Source of the DNA: Planctomycetaceae bacterium
GTDB lineage: Bacteria; Planctomycetota; Planctomycetia; Planctomycetales; Planctomycetaceae
Length of the DNA: 64,000 bases
Direction of reading: 5' to 3'
Assembly: GCA_014762625.1 (NCBI GenBank)
Contig: JABURQ010000051.1
Location: 22,296 to 86,295 of the forward strand
Numbering within the stretch: the stretch's first letter is position 1; each line of letters begins with the position of its first letter. The notes beneath the pieces are model-generated. The model had not been told where the DNA came from. It saw nothing but the letters and a program-made list of their open reading frames with translations, and made no database searches. The position numbers and the translations under genes are program-made. Positions 35,974-44,786 of this stretch are shown one piece after another.

Positions 35974-37808
35974 AGACTCGAAGGCTCTTTTGAGACCGGC
36001 AAGTCGGTCGGGTCTTTTCGTCCCAGAGGGCCACGATTTGATAACGCCAGGGAATGACGCAACTGCTCGGCTGATTGCTGCAGGCTCTTCAGCGATTCCC
36101 GATCATGATCGATCAGACGAACCGCATCTTCCAGAGCCGGGAAAAGCCCCCCCTGAAATCGACTTTCCGCCAGATCCTGAGCCAGCGCGTCGATTCTCTG
36201 ATCGAGACCTCGCCGACATTTGCGAATGTAAAGCAGCATCAACAAGCCCGCCCAAAGCAGCAGAAAAATTCCGGCGGGAACATAGAAATCGAGCGTGTAG
36301 AGATCTTGCCCCCGATAAAACGAATCGTAAAAGAAGTTCTTTCCAATGGCGTACAGGAGAAACGCGGGAAACGAGAGAAACAGTAGTTCGTAAATTGTTC
36401 GAGTGAATGCTCCCGTATGACGACGAGCCTGTTGTTCGATGACGTCATCGATTTTTCGACCGGCCTCTCCCAAAAACGAATCCTGCACTTTCGCAGCCGT
36501 GTGCCGCATGGCGTCCAAAGTGGTCTGCATCAAGTCGTCATCGGAAATCTCGGCGGAGCGTGCGTATCCTCGGATAATCATCTGCGCTTCGCGAAGCTCG
36601 TCATCATTCATACCCAGAGAGGAAACTCGTTCGAGCCGCTCCTCGGCATCGCTGGCTTGGAAATGGGTCTTTAATCTCCGAGCCCCCTCCATCGCACCGA
36701 TCACCGCCATCTGCACGGGAGTTCGAGCGCGGAAAAAACTGAACGAGGCGATAAAACTTCCCATTCCGTTATAGAACCGGAGCGTCGCCGAAAAGGGACT
36801 GAATCCCCACACTTCGGTCACGCGGGACAACAGTCGCCTCTCCCATAAATTGGAACTGACCTGTAACTCCTGCTTAAGGACGTCGGACATCGATCCGCAC
36901 AGCCGATGTTTCTGTTCCTCGAGGGCCGCCTTCAGTTCTTCGACCTCCGGCCACGAACCATCGACCTTCTGGACGCACCGTTCGAGGGCTTCCAATGCCA
37001 GATCGAGTAAATTCGCCCGACGAATCTGCACGCGTTGCGATGAAATCATCTGCCCCGTCAACATATCCTGCAAACGGGCAAAATCCCCGGAAGGTCGCTG
37101 GCCGGCTTGCTGCTCCTGCAACGCGCGTAGGGAATCCACGAAAAAGAGTTCTGGAACCTCGTAGTGCTCGGACAGTTGTTTGGCCCAATCCTGCCGAATA
37201 TCGTCATCAACTTCCGCGTGTGACTGCACGAACAACAGCCGACATCCAGCCGCCGCGCGCGCCAGTTCGTCCGTCACTATTGCATCCCGGTATTTCTGTT
37301 GTGTGGAGACAATGATCAGGACATCGCAAAGAGGGAGAACGCGATGCAGGAGATCGAGATTACTGCCGGCGGTTTCGAGTTCCGGCGTATCCATATCGGG
37401 ACAATCGACAATCACGATGTCTCGCAGCAGTGGCGATTCCACGACATGTAACTCGAACTCCTCCAGCGGCAAGCCGAGTGTCTCGGGTTCACATTGAGGA
37501 TGAACGAGTAATAACGGCTTGGTCGTGGTGGGACGTTGTTTTCCGGTTCGGCTGATATCCTGACCGACCAGCGCATTGACCAGAGAACTCTTTCCGGTTC
37601 CCGTGCCGCCGAAGGTGGCGAGAACCAGAGGCGTTTCGAGGCGTATGCGTAAACTATCTACACGAGTCAACAGGCGTTTCAAAAGCGATCGACATTGTCG
37701 AGTCGGCCCCCACGGGACCTCCTGTTCGACCCAGCGATTGAGACGCGCCACGAGTTCATCGATTTCCGCCAGCATCTCCAGTTGGGCGACTTCGGGATTG
37801 TGACTCAT
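35964..37808 (-). CDS. Large membrane GTPase (dynamin/Era-like), copy 1
   Basis: A 614-residue protein. The P-loop G-G-T-G-T-G-K-S is at about 67-74, and the G3 element is D-C-P-D. A canonical N-K-x-D (G4) is not evident; the expected place reads F-V-Q-S-H-A-E-V-D. Helical regions follow, and two adjacent hydrophobic segments (about 485-535) suggest membrane insertion. The architecture resembles bacterial dynamin-like or YfjP/Era-related GTPases that act on membranes. The start at 37808 was chosen because the domain begins there; the longer frame overlaps the upstream GTPase gene. Copy 2 lies 31 bases upstream, so the pair is likely one operon. Confidence 0.8.
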   Translation of the reverse strand: MSHNPEVAQLEMLAEIDELVARLNRWVEQEVPWGPTRQCRSLLKRLLTRVDSLRIRLETPLVLATFGGTGTGKSSLVNALVGQDISRTGKQRPTTTKPLLLVHPQCEPETLGLPLEEFELHVVESPLLRDIVIVDCPDMDTPELETAGSNLDLLHRVLPLCDVLIIVSTQQKYRDAIVTDELARAAAGCRLLFVQSHAEVDDDIRQDWAKQLSEHYEVPELFFVDSLRALQEQQAGQRPSGDFARLQDMLTGQMISSQRVQIRRANLLDLALEALERCVQKVDGSWPEVEELKAALEEQKHRLCGSMSDVLKQELQVSSNLWERRLLSRVTEVWGFSPFSATLRFYNGMGSFIASFSFFRARTPVQMAVIGAMEGARRLKTHFQASDAEERLERVSSLGMNDDELREAQMIIRGYARSAEISDDDLMQTTLDAMRHTAAKVQDSFLGEAGRKIDDVIEQQARRHTGAFTRTIYELLFLSFPAFLLYAIGKNFFYDSFYRGQDLYTLDFYVPAGIFLLLWAGLLMLLYIRKCRRGLDQRIDALAQDLAESRFQGGLFPALEDAVRLIDHDRESLKSLQQSAEQLRHSLALSNRGPLGRKDPTDLPVSKEPSSLQE

Positions 37809-37839
37809 GGGATTCCCAGGGATAAAATTTGTGACCGAT

Positions 37840-39735
37840 TTATTCCGCCGCAGACGGACGACTCGTGTGTTCTTCCAATGTCTCGATGGTGCGTTGAAGT
37901 TTGCGAACCAGTTCCTCGACATCCAGAAACTCTTCCGACTGGCAGATTCCCGCACCGGTTTGCAGGTCTTCCAGAAAACTTCCCCACAGATGTTCCTGTA
38001 GCTGTTCCAGTAGCCAGGTGACTCGACGCGCCACAAAGGCCGCATGCAAAGCCCGGAAACGGGCTTCCAGATTCGCGGAGAGGGAGGAGGCTCCCGAACT
38101 CACGGCCGTCTCTCCGACAGCCGCAGCCGCGGTTCCACCCACGACATCCCCCGCCACATGGACGACCGAACCGAACGCCGAATGAGCCATCGCCTGTGCC
38201 GCCGCATCACCCGCCGGCCCAAAGCCGACCATGAACAGGGCCACGCTCGTCGCGGGACGCACGGCCGCACTGATTTGATCGATCCGCTTGAAAAACTGAT
38301 ATGAGTTGGGGCTTTGTTCCTGAAATCTGTGCATTTCGGAAGCCACGGTCTCTTTCAGTTCCTGTTCGAGGTCGAGAGCCGTATGCGCATTTTCCAACAG
38401 CCGGAACAGATCGGATCGGGATTTTCCATCCAATAATGATTTCAGCCGTTCCGAGAGAACTTTGTTATCCGTTTCGGACATGAACTCCAACCGGTCAAAA
38501 ACGCGTTTGACCGTTTCGAGGATTGCCGACCATTCTTTCTGACGATACAGCTCGATCGGTAATTCCTGTGGTCCGGAAAGACTCTCCCTGGCTTTCCGAT
38601 ACGGCCACATCACTCCTTTTCCGACCGCATTATAAAAATCGTGAACCGACCTCGACCAACCTTCTCGCTGTTCCCGCCACCATTCTCGAATCAGATCAAC
38701 CACGAGGCCGTTCGGAGCCGGCGGCCAGTGATCGGAGCCGGCGAGCTGATCGTCTCCCAGGTGAGCCGTGGCTGATTGATAGACTCCCGAGCGCCGACGA
38801 ATGTCGTTCAACCACGCTGGGATTCCAAATTCTTGATCGAGAAGTGATCTCAACGAACCTCGCAACGAACGAAGTTTGATGTCCGCAAAATGAAGCTGAG
38901 ACAGATCCTGCATCAGACTGTGGGCCTGCTCTTTATCCTGATTCGGATCGACGGGCCACGATCGTGGATAAAACGGAAGTCGATTTTCTGCAGCGGCTTG
39001 TTTGTCGCGCGGCGCCAAATAAACATACTCGGGGAGGATGTCGGTCTCGCTGCAAAATTTTTCCAGCCATAACGGCCAATACTCTTCATCGTCGGGAAGA
39101 TCACATTGATTGAAGACGACGAGAATCGCCTTGTCCTCAGCGCCCGCTTTGCGGAAAAACTTTTTGACGGCGGCGTCGTTGTATTTCTGCTGCGTCAAAA
39201 CGGCGATCAAGACATCCGCAGAGCGACGGATCATATCCGCACGATCCCAGTTGACCGGGGCATCACTATCGACATCCGGAGTATCGAGAATCAGCAAATT
39301 CTCGGGAGTCTGGTCGCTCTGTTTCCAGAACAGATAATGTTCCTCGGATTCCATCACTGCTTTGGAAGCGTCGCTCCATTCCTCCAGCCGGAAGTCGCTG
39401 AAAATTTCGGACAGCGAAAAATCCTCCGTGAAACCGGGAGGGACCAGACAGGTGGCGTGTTTGGTCCCTGAAGCCAATGGGCAGACCTCACTCGCCGAGA
39501 ATCTCGCCAGGTGATTGAAGATCACACTTTTCCCGATATTCGTTCCTCCCACCACGGCTGCGACCAGAAACGACTGCTCGCCAAGCTGCGGAAGAAGTTT
39601 CTGACGTAAAGTCTCATGCCATTCGAGAGAACGCAATTCCGGAAGCTTGAGCAGGGACGCACTTCGATCGAGGGTTTGAATGGCGTCCGACAATTGACGA
39701 ACGACGGCGGAGGATTCTTGAAACAGTTCGTTCAT
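37840..39735 (-). CDS. Large membrane-associated GTPase (dynamin/Era-like), copy 2
   Basis: A 631-residue protein. P-loop G-G-T-N-I-G-K-S at about 63-70, G3 D-T-P-D, G4 N-Q-C-D (a variant of N-K-x-D). A weakly hydrophobic Ala/Gly-rich segment lies near residues 490-550 (A-L-F-M-V-G-F-G-P-A-G-D-A-A-A), and the tail is helical. Overall plan matches copy 1, but sequence similarity is limited to the GTPase core, as expected of ancient paralogues working together. Bacterial dynamin-like proteins often occur as adjacent pairs that form hetero-oligomers. Confidence 0.8.
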   Translation of the reverse strand: MNELFQESSAVVRQLSDAIQTLDRSASLLKLPELRSLEWHETLRQKLLPQLGEQSFLVAAVVGGTNIGKSVIFNHLARFSASEVCPLASGTKHATCLVPPGFTEDFSLSEIFSDFRLEEWSDASKAVMESEEHYLFWKQSDQTPENLLILDTPDVDSDAPVNWDRADMIRRSADVLIAVLTQQKYNDAAVKKFFRKAGAEDKAILVVFNQCDLPDDEEYWPLWLEKFCSETDILPEYVYLAPRDKQAAAENRLPFYPRSWPVDPNQDKEQAHSLMQDLSQLHFADIKLRSLRGSLRSLLDQEFGIPAWLNDIRRRSGVYQSATAHLGDDQLAGSDHWPPAPNGLVVDLIREWWREQREGWSRSVHDFYNAVGKGVMWPYRKARESLSGPQELPIELYRQKEWSAILETVKRVFDRLEFMSETDNKVLSERLKSLLDGKSRSDLFRLLENAHTALDLEQELKETVASEMHRFQEQSPNSYQFFKRIDQISAAVRPATSVALFMVGFGPAGDAAAQAMAHSAFGSVVHVAGDVVGGTAAAAVGETAVSSGASSLSANLEARFRALHAAFVARRVTWLLEQLQEHLWGSFLEDLQTGAGICQSEEFLDVEELVRKLQRTIETLEEHTSRPSAAE

Positions 39736-39890
39736 AGACCAGAAGTTTCAGTCAGTCAAACAAAGCAGCCCGGACGTTGACTCGCCGGGGAGTTCACGGA
39801 AAGTATAACACATGATGAGACGGCGAATAGAGAACGATCCACCTCCCCAAACGGATCTCGGAACACCTCAAGTCATTTTGGAGTAATAAC

Positions 39891-41126
39891 TTACGCTTCC
39901 TGAATCCGTCCCCAGGCGTGCTGTGCCGATTCGACAACAACGCAACTTTCAACCGCTTCGATCAGCCGTTCCACTTCCGTCGCCGATTCGAGCGGGAACA
40001 GATGCAATTCCTCCACTTCCTCACTCGGCAATTGACTCAGCAAGTAGATGCTCGCGTGCTCCAATGCGTCGAGAAGTTCGGTGGCTTCCGCCTGATCGTC
40101 GGGAGACGACTCCCGTAAAGGCTCATAACAGTCGCGCGATTCCTGAGCAGTCTTGAGTAAAGAGACTCCTTCTCCCGGCTTTTCGCGGAGGTCGGTCAGC
40201 AGGACAATCTTCCCTTCCCGGCGTACCAACTGCCTGGCTGTCGAAAGTGCGGAGATCACCTGCTTCCAACCGTGTCCTCCCGCATCAATATCCACACTCG
40301 CAATCACCAGTTCGGGACGCTCATCGATACGGACCATCCAATGATCTTCCAGCCAGCGAGTTGTCTCACCGAGAACTGAATCGAGCTCGCCGGCTTGCAC
40401 GAAGGCAAATTGACCGTCCGCAGAAGCCACCACCTGCACGGTGAATTGGGTCCCCAATAACCAGGCGGCCTCGTTCGTCAAATCGCGTAAGGGGCGATGA
40501 TCTTCGGGAGCCAGTTCCCGATGCCCCACTCCCTGAGCTTTCTTGACGGCTTCCGCGTTCGACAAGCCGGGATAGAGTGAACTTGTAGTCCCCCGGTATC
40601 CCAACCGACGATCGAAGGCGGTCTGCCCCACCGTCACGACGACATCCGCCTCAGTGATTTCACGTGACAGATAAAGTCGCTCCCCTCCCGCGGTCGACGC
40701 CAGATAGGCACAGGCGGATTCGTCTTCGGGATCGTGAATGACCCAGCGAATTTTTTCCCGAACCTCTTTCGGCAAATCGACGCGGGGATCGTATTGTGTT
40801 CGGCCTCCCGGCTCGAAGGGTTGAACGACGACGACGTTTTCCGGATCGACTCGCGATTTGGAAAGCTCTTCCCAGACGCCTACCAGCAAGAGAGACGAGG
40901 CGGGAGTGTCCGCATCGAGCACGATCGCGACCTGGTCGTCCTCTAAAACCGCCTGATACAAAGACGGAAAATTGTTGGGGCGATCGAGCGCCTCCCTGAT
41001 CGCCTCCAGCGGATTCTCTCGCGGTTTCGGCGCATGGAAACTCCCCAGCAGTTTTTCCGGCTCGATGGAACAGGAAAACTGTCTTTGCAACCCGTACGAG
41101 AGTTTCAGCAGACTAGAGGAACTCAT
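39891..41126 (-). CDS. LarA-like (DUF2088) protein with degenerate catalytic region
   Basis: A 411-residue protein resembling nickel-pincer lactate racemase LarA in overall plan: an N-terminal domain with the I-R-E-A-L-D-R-P and V-A-I-V-L-D-A-D-T-P motifs, and a C-terminal domain. In LarA a His and the cofactor-bearing Lys sit in a G-x-S-G-G-R-K stretch. Here the matching segment reads Q-T-A-F-D-R-R-L-G-Y-R-G-T-T-S, so both residues seem absent (alignment from memory). It is therefore unlikely to be a lactate racemase. No larB, larC or larE homologue is in the window. The start at 41126 follows the family N-terminus. Confidence 0.7.
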   Translation of the reverse strand: MSSSSLLKLSYGLQRQFSCSIEPEKLLGSFHAPKPRENPLEAIREALDRPNNFPSLYQAVLEDDQVAIVLDADTPASSLLLVGVWEELSKSRVDPENVVVVQPFEPGGRTQYDPRVDLPKEVREKIRWVIHDPEDESACAYLASTAGGERLYLSREITEADVVVTVGQTAFDRRLGYRGTTSSLYPGLSNAEAVKKAQGVGHRELAPEDHRPLRDLTNEAAWLLGTQFTVQVVASADGQFAFVQAGELDSVLGETTRWLEDHWMVRIDERPELVIASVDIDAGGHGWKQVISALSTARQLVRREGKIVLLTDLREKPGEGVSLLKTAQESRDCYEPLRESSPDDQAEATELLDALEHASIYLLSQLPSEEVEELHLFPLESATEVERLIEAVESCVVVESAQHAWGRIQEA

Positions 41127-41277
41127 GTGGAAAATCCTTTGTCGGATCGGGCAGGAAACCATTTTCGCACCCCATCCGACTCGTTACCATTGTTGGTACA
41201 CTCGGGATGCCGGTCAACCGCAGCGGTGATCCTGTCCCGGCAATCCCTTTGACTTCTTAGAAAACCCGACAACCCCC

Positions 41278-41904
41278 GTGTGCCCCGCACCTCACACAGA
41301 ACCGAATGAAGACGACGAGTTGATGATCCGACTGCAGAGCGGAGATCAAACCGCGTTTGAGGAATTGGTTGATAAATATCGCGGGCCGCTGGAAGGCTTC
41401 TTTCATAAAAACTTGCGAGACCGCCAGTTAGCCGAAGACCTGACTCAGGATACGCTCCTGAAAGTCTACAATAATGCGTGGGATTACCTGCCGCTCGGAC
41501 GATTCCGCGGTTGGATGTATCGGATCGCGAAGAACCTGATGATCGACAAAATTCGCCGTCAGACAAACGATGTCATTCTCCTGGCCCGAAAAACGCGTCC
41601 CGCCGATCGGGAACTCGATCCACTCAATTGGATCGCCGGAGATCGCCTGCCTCCCGAAGAGATGGCCAGCCATCAGGAACTGGCATCCATGGTGGATGAT
41701 CTGTTGCAGGAAATACCCGATGAGCAACGACTGACGTTTGTGCTACACCATTATGCAGGCCTGTCACTTCCGGAAGTCGCGGAAATTATGGAATCCAATT
41801 TGCCGACAACCAAGAGTCGCTTACGATTAGCGCGGGAAAAATTATCCGCTCAGTTGATGGCCAAAGGCGTTCATCTCGACCTGGAGATTGTGAGTAATGA
41901 CTGA
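41278..41904 (+). CDS. ECF-type RNA polymerase sigma factor
   Basis: A 208-residue sigma-70 family protein. Region 2 spans about 20-90 (D-Q-T-A-F-E-E-L-V-D-K-Y, then D-L-T-Q-D-T-L-L-K-V-Y, R-F-R-G-W-M-Y-R-I-A-K-N), and region 4 about 135-195 (L-P-E-V-A-E-I-M-E, T-K-S-R-L-R-L-A). No region 3, so it is an ECF type. The start is GTG 41278; an internal ATG at 41323 would truncate the N-terminus. No adjacent anti-sigma gene was identified. A PspA-like gene follows by 105 bases on the same strand, a possible target. Confidence 0.92.
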   Translation: MCPAPHTEPNEDDELMIRLQSGDQTAFEELVDKYRGPLEGFFHKNLRDRQLAEDLTQDTLLKVYNNAWDYLPLGRFRGWMYRIAKNLMIDKIRRQTNDVILLARKTRPADRELDPLNWIAGDRLPPEEMASHQELASMVDDLLQEIPDEQRLTFVLHHYAGLSLPEVAEIMESNLPTTKSRLRLAREKLSAQLMAKGVHLDLEIVSND

Positions 41905-42009
41905 CCTCTCATTTCGAAAAAAATGGAATTTCGTCAGATTTCCCACTGATCCTGTTTCGCGTTGTCCCGTTATCAACTCTTGTTGCCCACCTGATTACGG
42001 AGTCCTCCG

Positions 42010-42561
42010 ATGAGTTATTTCAGTCGCCTCACCGATATCGTCACCTGCAACCTCTCCGAAATACTGGCTCAGGAAGAAGATCCGGAACAAGCCATCGAAC
42101 AAATCATCTTCGAAATTCATGAAGGTGTGGCCGGAGCATTGCGAAGTTTGAAAACCGCGCAGACCAACGTTGAGCGGCTGGAACGCGAAATTCAGGAACA
42201 TACAAGCGATGCGGAGAAACTGACCGAACAAGCGTTATCGGCCGTAGAAAATGACAATGAAAGCGAGGCCCGAAAGCTGCTCGTCCGTAAGAGCGAGCAG
42301 CTCGATCTGGTCGCCGGACTGCAACAACAGCTCACTTCCGCCAATAATCTCGTCCAACACCTCACCACCACTCACCGAGCCCTCGAAGCTCGACTTCACG
42401 ATGCTCAACGGAAACAACAGCAACTCAAAAACGGAATGGTCGGTGAAGACGAACCGGTTTCCGAATCTCTCTCAGCCGACGCGATCGAACCCGACCGCAA
42501 TCAGCGGATCGAAGACGAACTCGCCGCTCTCAAGAAAAAACTCGGTCGCGATGGGGATTGA
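42010..42561 (+). CDS. PspA/IM30-family membrane-stress protein
   Basis: A 183-residue, almost entirely helical protein. The start (F-S-R-L-T-D-I-V-T-C-N-L) has the amphipathic character of PspA helix 1, followed by A-I-E-Q-I-I and long coiled-coil stretches to about residue 145. At 183 residues it is shorter than typical PspA (about 220-230). PspA/IM30 proteins form ESCRT-III-like rods that protect or remodel membranes. It is placed directly downstream of an ECF sigma factor gene, as stress-regulated psp genes sometimes are. ATG 42010 with GGAGTCC upstream. Confidence 0.8.
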   Translation: MSYFSRLTDIVTCNLSEILAQEEDPEQAIEQIIFEIHEGVAGALRSLKTAQTNVERLEREIQEHTSDAEKLTEQALSAVENDNESEARKLLVRKSEQLDLVAGLQQQLTSANNLVQHLTTTHRALEARLHDAQRKQQQLKNGMVGEDEPVSESLSADAIEPDRNQRIEDELAALKKKLGRDGD

Positions 42562-42563
42562 AA

Positions 42564-43754
42564 TTACTCCTGATGCACTTGCTTGCTGGGGGGAATGAGG
42601 TTCTCGCGTGCAGGTCCGATTCGCAAATTGCGGAACCGCACCACAGAACTGTGGTTTTGTAGTCCGAGGTAACCTTCAACTTGACGCAGCGCCAACAACG
42701 GATGTGTCTCGGAATTGATGTGAACGACGACTTCACCATTATGAATGGTCGTTACCTCCTGGCCGCGACAGTCGATCTCCAAGGTATTCCATTCTCCGGG
42801 GGGGTGACTGACACGCGGGTCGGCTCCTTCGATATCGTAGACTGACGCGCAATACTGATACGGTTTGAGTTTTCGGTATTTCGCCGCGGAGTCTTCGAGC
42901 ACCTGTACTTCAAAACCGGCTTCTGGTTGGCTCTCGTCATCTCGATGATGCAAGCCGTTTTCAGGAACCCGCACGTAAATCCCCGAGTTCCCCCCCGATT
43001 CAAGTTGGTAATCGAAGCGTAAGTTAAAATCGCCAAACCTCTCCGCACTCCGCAGCCAGGTTCCGCCCTTAATTCCGCTGCACACAATTTGTCCGTTTTT
43101 GACCGACCAGCACGATTCTGCGGGAGCGCTCGCTCCTTCCCAACCAGCGAGTGATTTCCCATCAAAGAGTGTCTTGCTCCCATATTCGGTGACATCGATA
43201 TTGCGGAATTCGAATTGTCCACCGAGAGGAACTTCAATCTGCAATCCCAGAAATCCCGGGCGCACGTCGACGCCCGTCAAATCGTAGGCTGTTTTCCCAT
43301 TCACAACCAGCTTCGCTCGATCGCCGCGAACCGTCAGATCGAATGCGTTCCATTCGCCCGCAGGCTTCGCCATCCCTTCGCATTTTCCACCTTGAACGCC
43401 GATCAGGGTTCCTTCCTGTCCTTCCAGCAAATTGACTTGATAGGCTGGTTTGGGAAAGGGTTTTCCCTGATTGGCGGCTCGAAAGAAAATACCAGCGTCG
43501 TATTTGGTGGGCTTCAAAGTGCGCCACTCCAACTGCAATCGAAAATCCTGAAACTGATGATGGGTACGCAGCCAGCCATTGCCGGACAGAAACTTTAAAG
43601 TACCATCTGCTGTCACTTCGACCTGGGCGTCATTCTCCACCGTCCAGCCATTCAGAGATTCACCGTCAAACAGCGGGTACGTGAAACTCTCGGCATTCAC
43701 CGCCGAAGAGACCAGCAACATCAAAGAAACAACCCACCACGCAAGACGAACCAT
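42564..43754 (-). CDS. Exported tandem DUF1080 (3-keto-disaccharide hydrolase-like) protein
   Basis: A 396-residue secreted protein, signal peptide 1-21 (ending V-N-A). Two concanavalin-like DUF1080 domains are visible by the repeated opening L-F-D-G-E-S-L-N-G-W and L-F-D-G-K-S-L-A-G-W, each followed by a W-L-R-x-x-x-x-F-x-D-F element and a G-E-W-N motif. Some DUF1080 proteins hydrolyse 3-keto-glycosides, so glycan breakdown in the periplasm is plausible. Its stop converges on the PspA gene stop with two bases between. Confidence 0.88.
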   Translation of the reverse strand: MVRLAWWVVSLMLLVSSAVNAESFTYPLFDGESLNGWTVENDAQVEVTADGTLKFLSGNGWLRTHHQFQDFRLQLEWRTLKPTKYDAGIFFRAANQGKPFPKPAYQVNLLEGQEGTLIGVQGGKCEGMAKPAGEWNAFDLTVRGDRAKLVVNGKTAYDLTGVDVRPGFLGLQIEVPLGGQFEFRNIDVTEYGSKTLFDGKSLAGWEGASAPAESCWSVKNGQIVCSGIKGGTWLRSAERFGDFNLRFDYQLESGGNSGIYVRVPENGLHHRDDESQPEAGFEVQVLEDSAAKYRKLKPYQYCASVYDIEGADPRVSHPPGEWNTLEIDCRGQEVTTIHNGEVVVHINSETHPLLALRQVEGYLGLQNHSSVVRFRNLRIGPARENLIPPSKQVHQE

Positions 43755-43857
43755 ATTTCACCCCGTAGAGAAAACGAAGAAAGCGGAATTTTCACTCCCA
43801 GTCTAGTCGGAGGCGATGCCGTCCTGTAGCTGAAATCTGGAGTTTTTCAACGGGCCG

Positions 43858-44643
43858 CTAACTGGTATGACGTTCTTCTCCGGGATAGAGGCAGCGGTAG
43901 TCGGTCATATCCTCTCCCCCGAGACGCCCCACTTCGAGCATGATTTTTTTGGTGACCTCCACCGTCACTTCGTAATTTTTCTTTTGGGAGTAATAGTCTT
44001 CAAACGTCATCGGATCGCCGAAAGAAATGCGGACCTGTTGAAAATTGAAGAACGGTTGCACCATGGTATAACCCACAGGGGCATCATGAATGTACGCAGG
44101 ATAGACGGGACATTTGGCCGTCAGCGCCAACCATCCCACCCCGGCATCCGCGGGCAATAAGCCTTCTCCCAGATTAATCCCCGCCTCCGGAAAAATACCG
44201 ATCAGATCACCGCTTTTGAGCGCTCGAACCGCCTGCTTGATGGGCCCCATATCTTTGCCACTTCGAGCGACCGGGATCACCCGCATCGCCCGACAGACTT
44301 TGGAAACAAATGGATGGATGTCGTAGTAGGTATCGACCATCAGAAATCGAACCACTCGAAAAACGCCACCGGGGTGTTCGTTGATGTGCATATTGTGGGA
44401 CAGAAACATTGGATCGAGCGGGCTGCGATGATTGGCAACAATGATTCCGGGACCGTCCGGCGGAAAGGGACAGTGTCGGTTGGTTCTCAGGCGAAAGCCA
44501 ATGCCTGCGTAGAGCCGCACGATAAAATAGAGGAGGTAGATGAAAGGCCCACCATCGAACTGCCGAACCGTTCGTGCCATAATCCCTCCCCAGACCAGAA
44601 ACAAGCCTCCCAGAATGAGTGCGGCAGATTGATTCGGCGTCAT
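43858..44643 (-). CDS. 1-acyl-glycerol-3-phosphate acyltransferase (PlsC family)
   Basis: A 261-residue protein with an N-terminal transmembrane segment (A-A-L-I-L-G-G-L-F-L-V-W-G-G-I). Motif I is N-H-R-S-P-L-D (H-x4-D) and motif III F-P-E-A-G-I. The expected G-T-R after F-P-E-G is replaced by A-G-I, a moderate deviation. Likely role: phospholipid or other lysolipid acylation. The two acyltransferases in the window (also 35302) are only distantly similar. It is divergent from the alpha/beta hydrolase gene. Confidence 0.87.
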   Translation of the reverse strand: MTPNQSAALILGGLFLVWGGIMARTVRQFDGGPFIYLLYFIVRLYAGIGFRLRTNRHCPFPPDGPGIIVANHRSPLDPMFLSHNMHINEHPGGVFRVVRFLMVDTYYDIHPFVSKVCRAMRVIPVARSGKDMGPIKQAVRALKSGDLIGIFPEAGINLGEGLLPADAGVGWLALTAKCPVYPAYIHDAPVGYTMVQPFFNFQQVRISFGDPMTFEDYYSQKKNYEVTVEVTKKIMLEVGRLGGEDMTDYRCLYPGEERHTS

Positions 44644-44786
44644 GGATCAACTCAAAACGAGAGAGGACACTGGGCGATAGCGGGTGCCGCTCGGGACAGT
44701 TAGCATAGGGTAACGTTCCAAGCGTCATAAGCAATCCTGCCCCGTGGGTCAACGCCGAACCTCTTCTGCGATGCAATGAGCCGATC

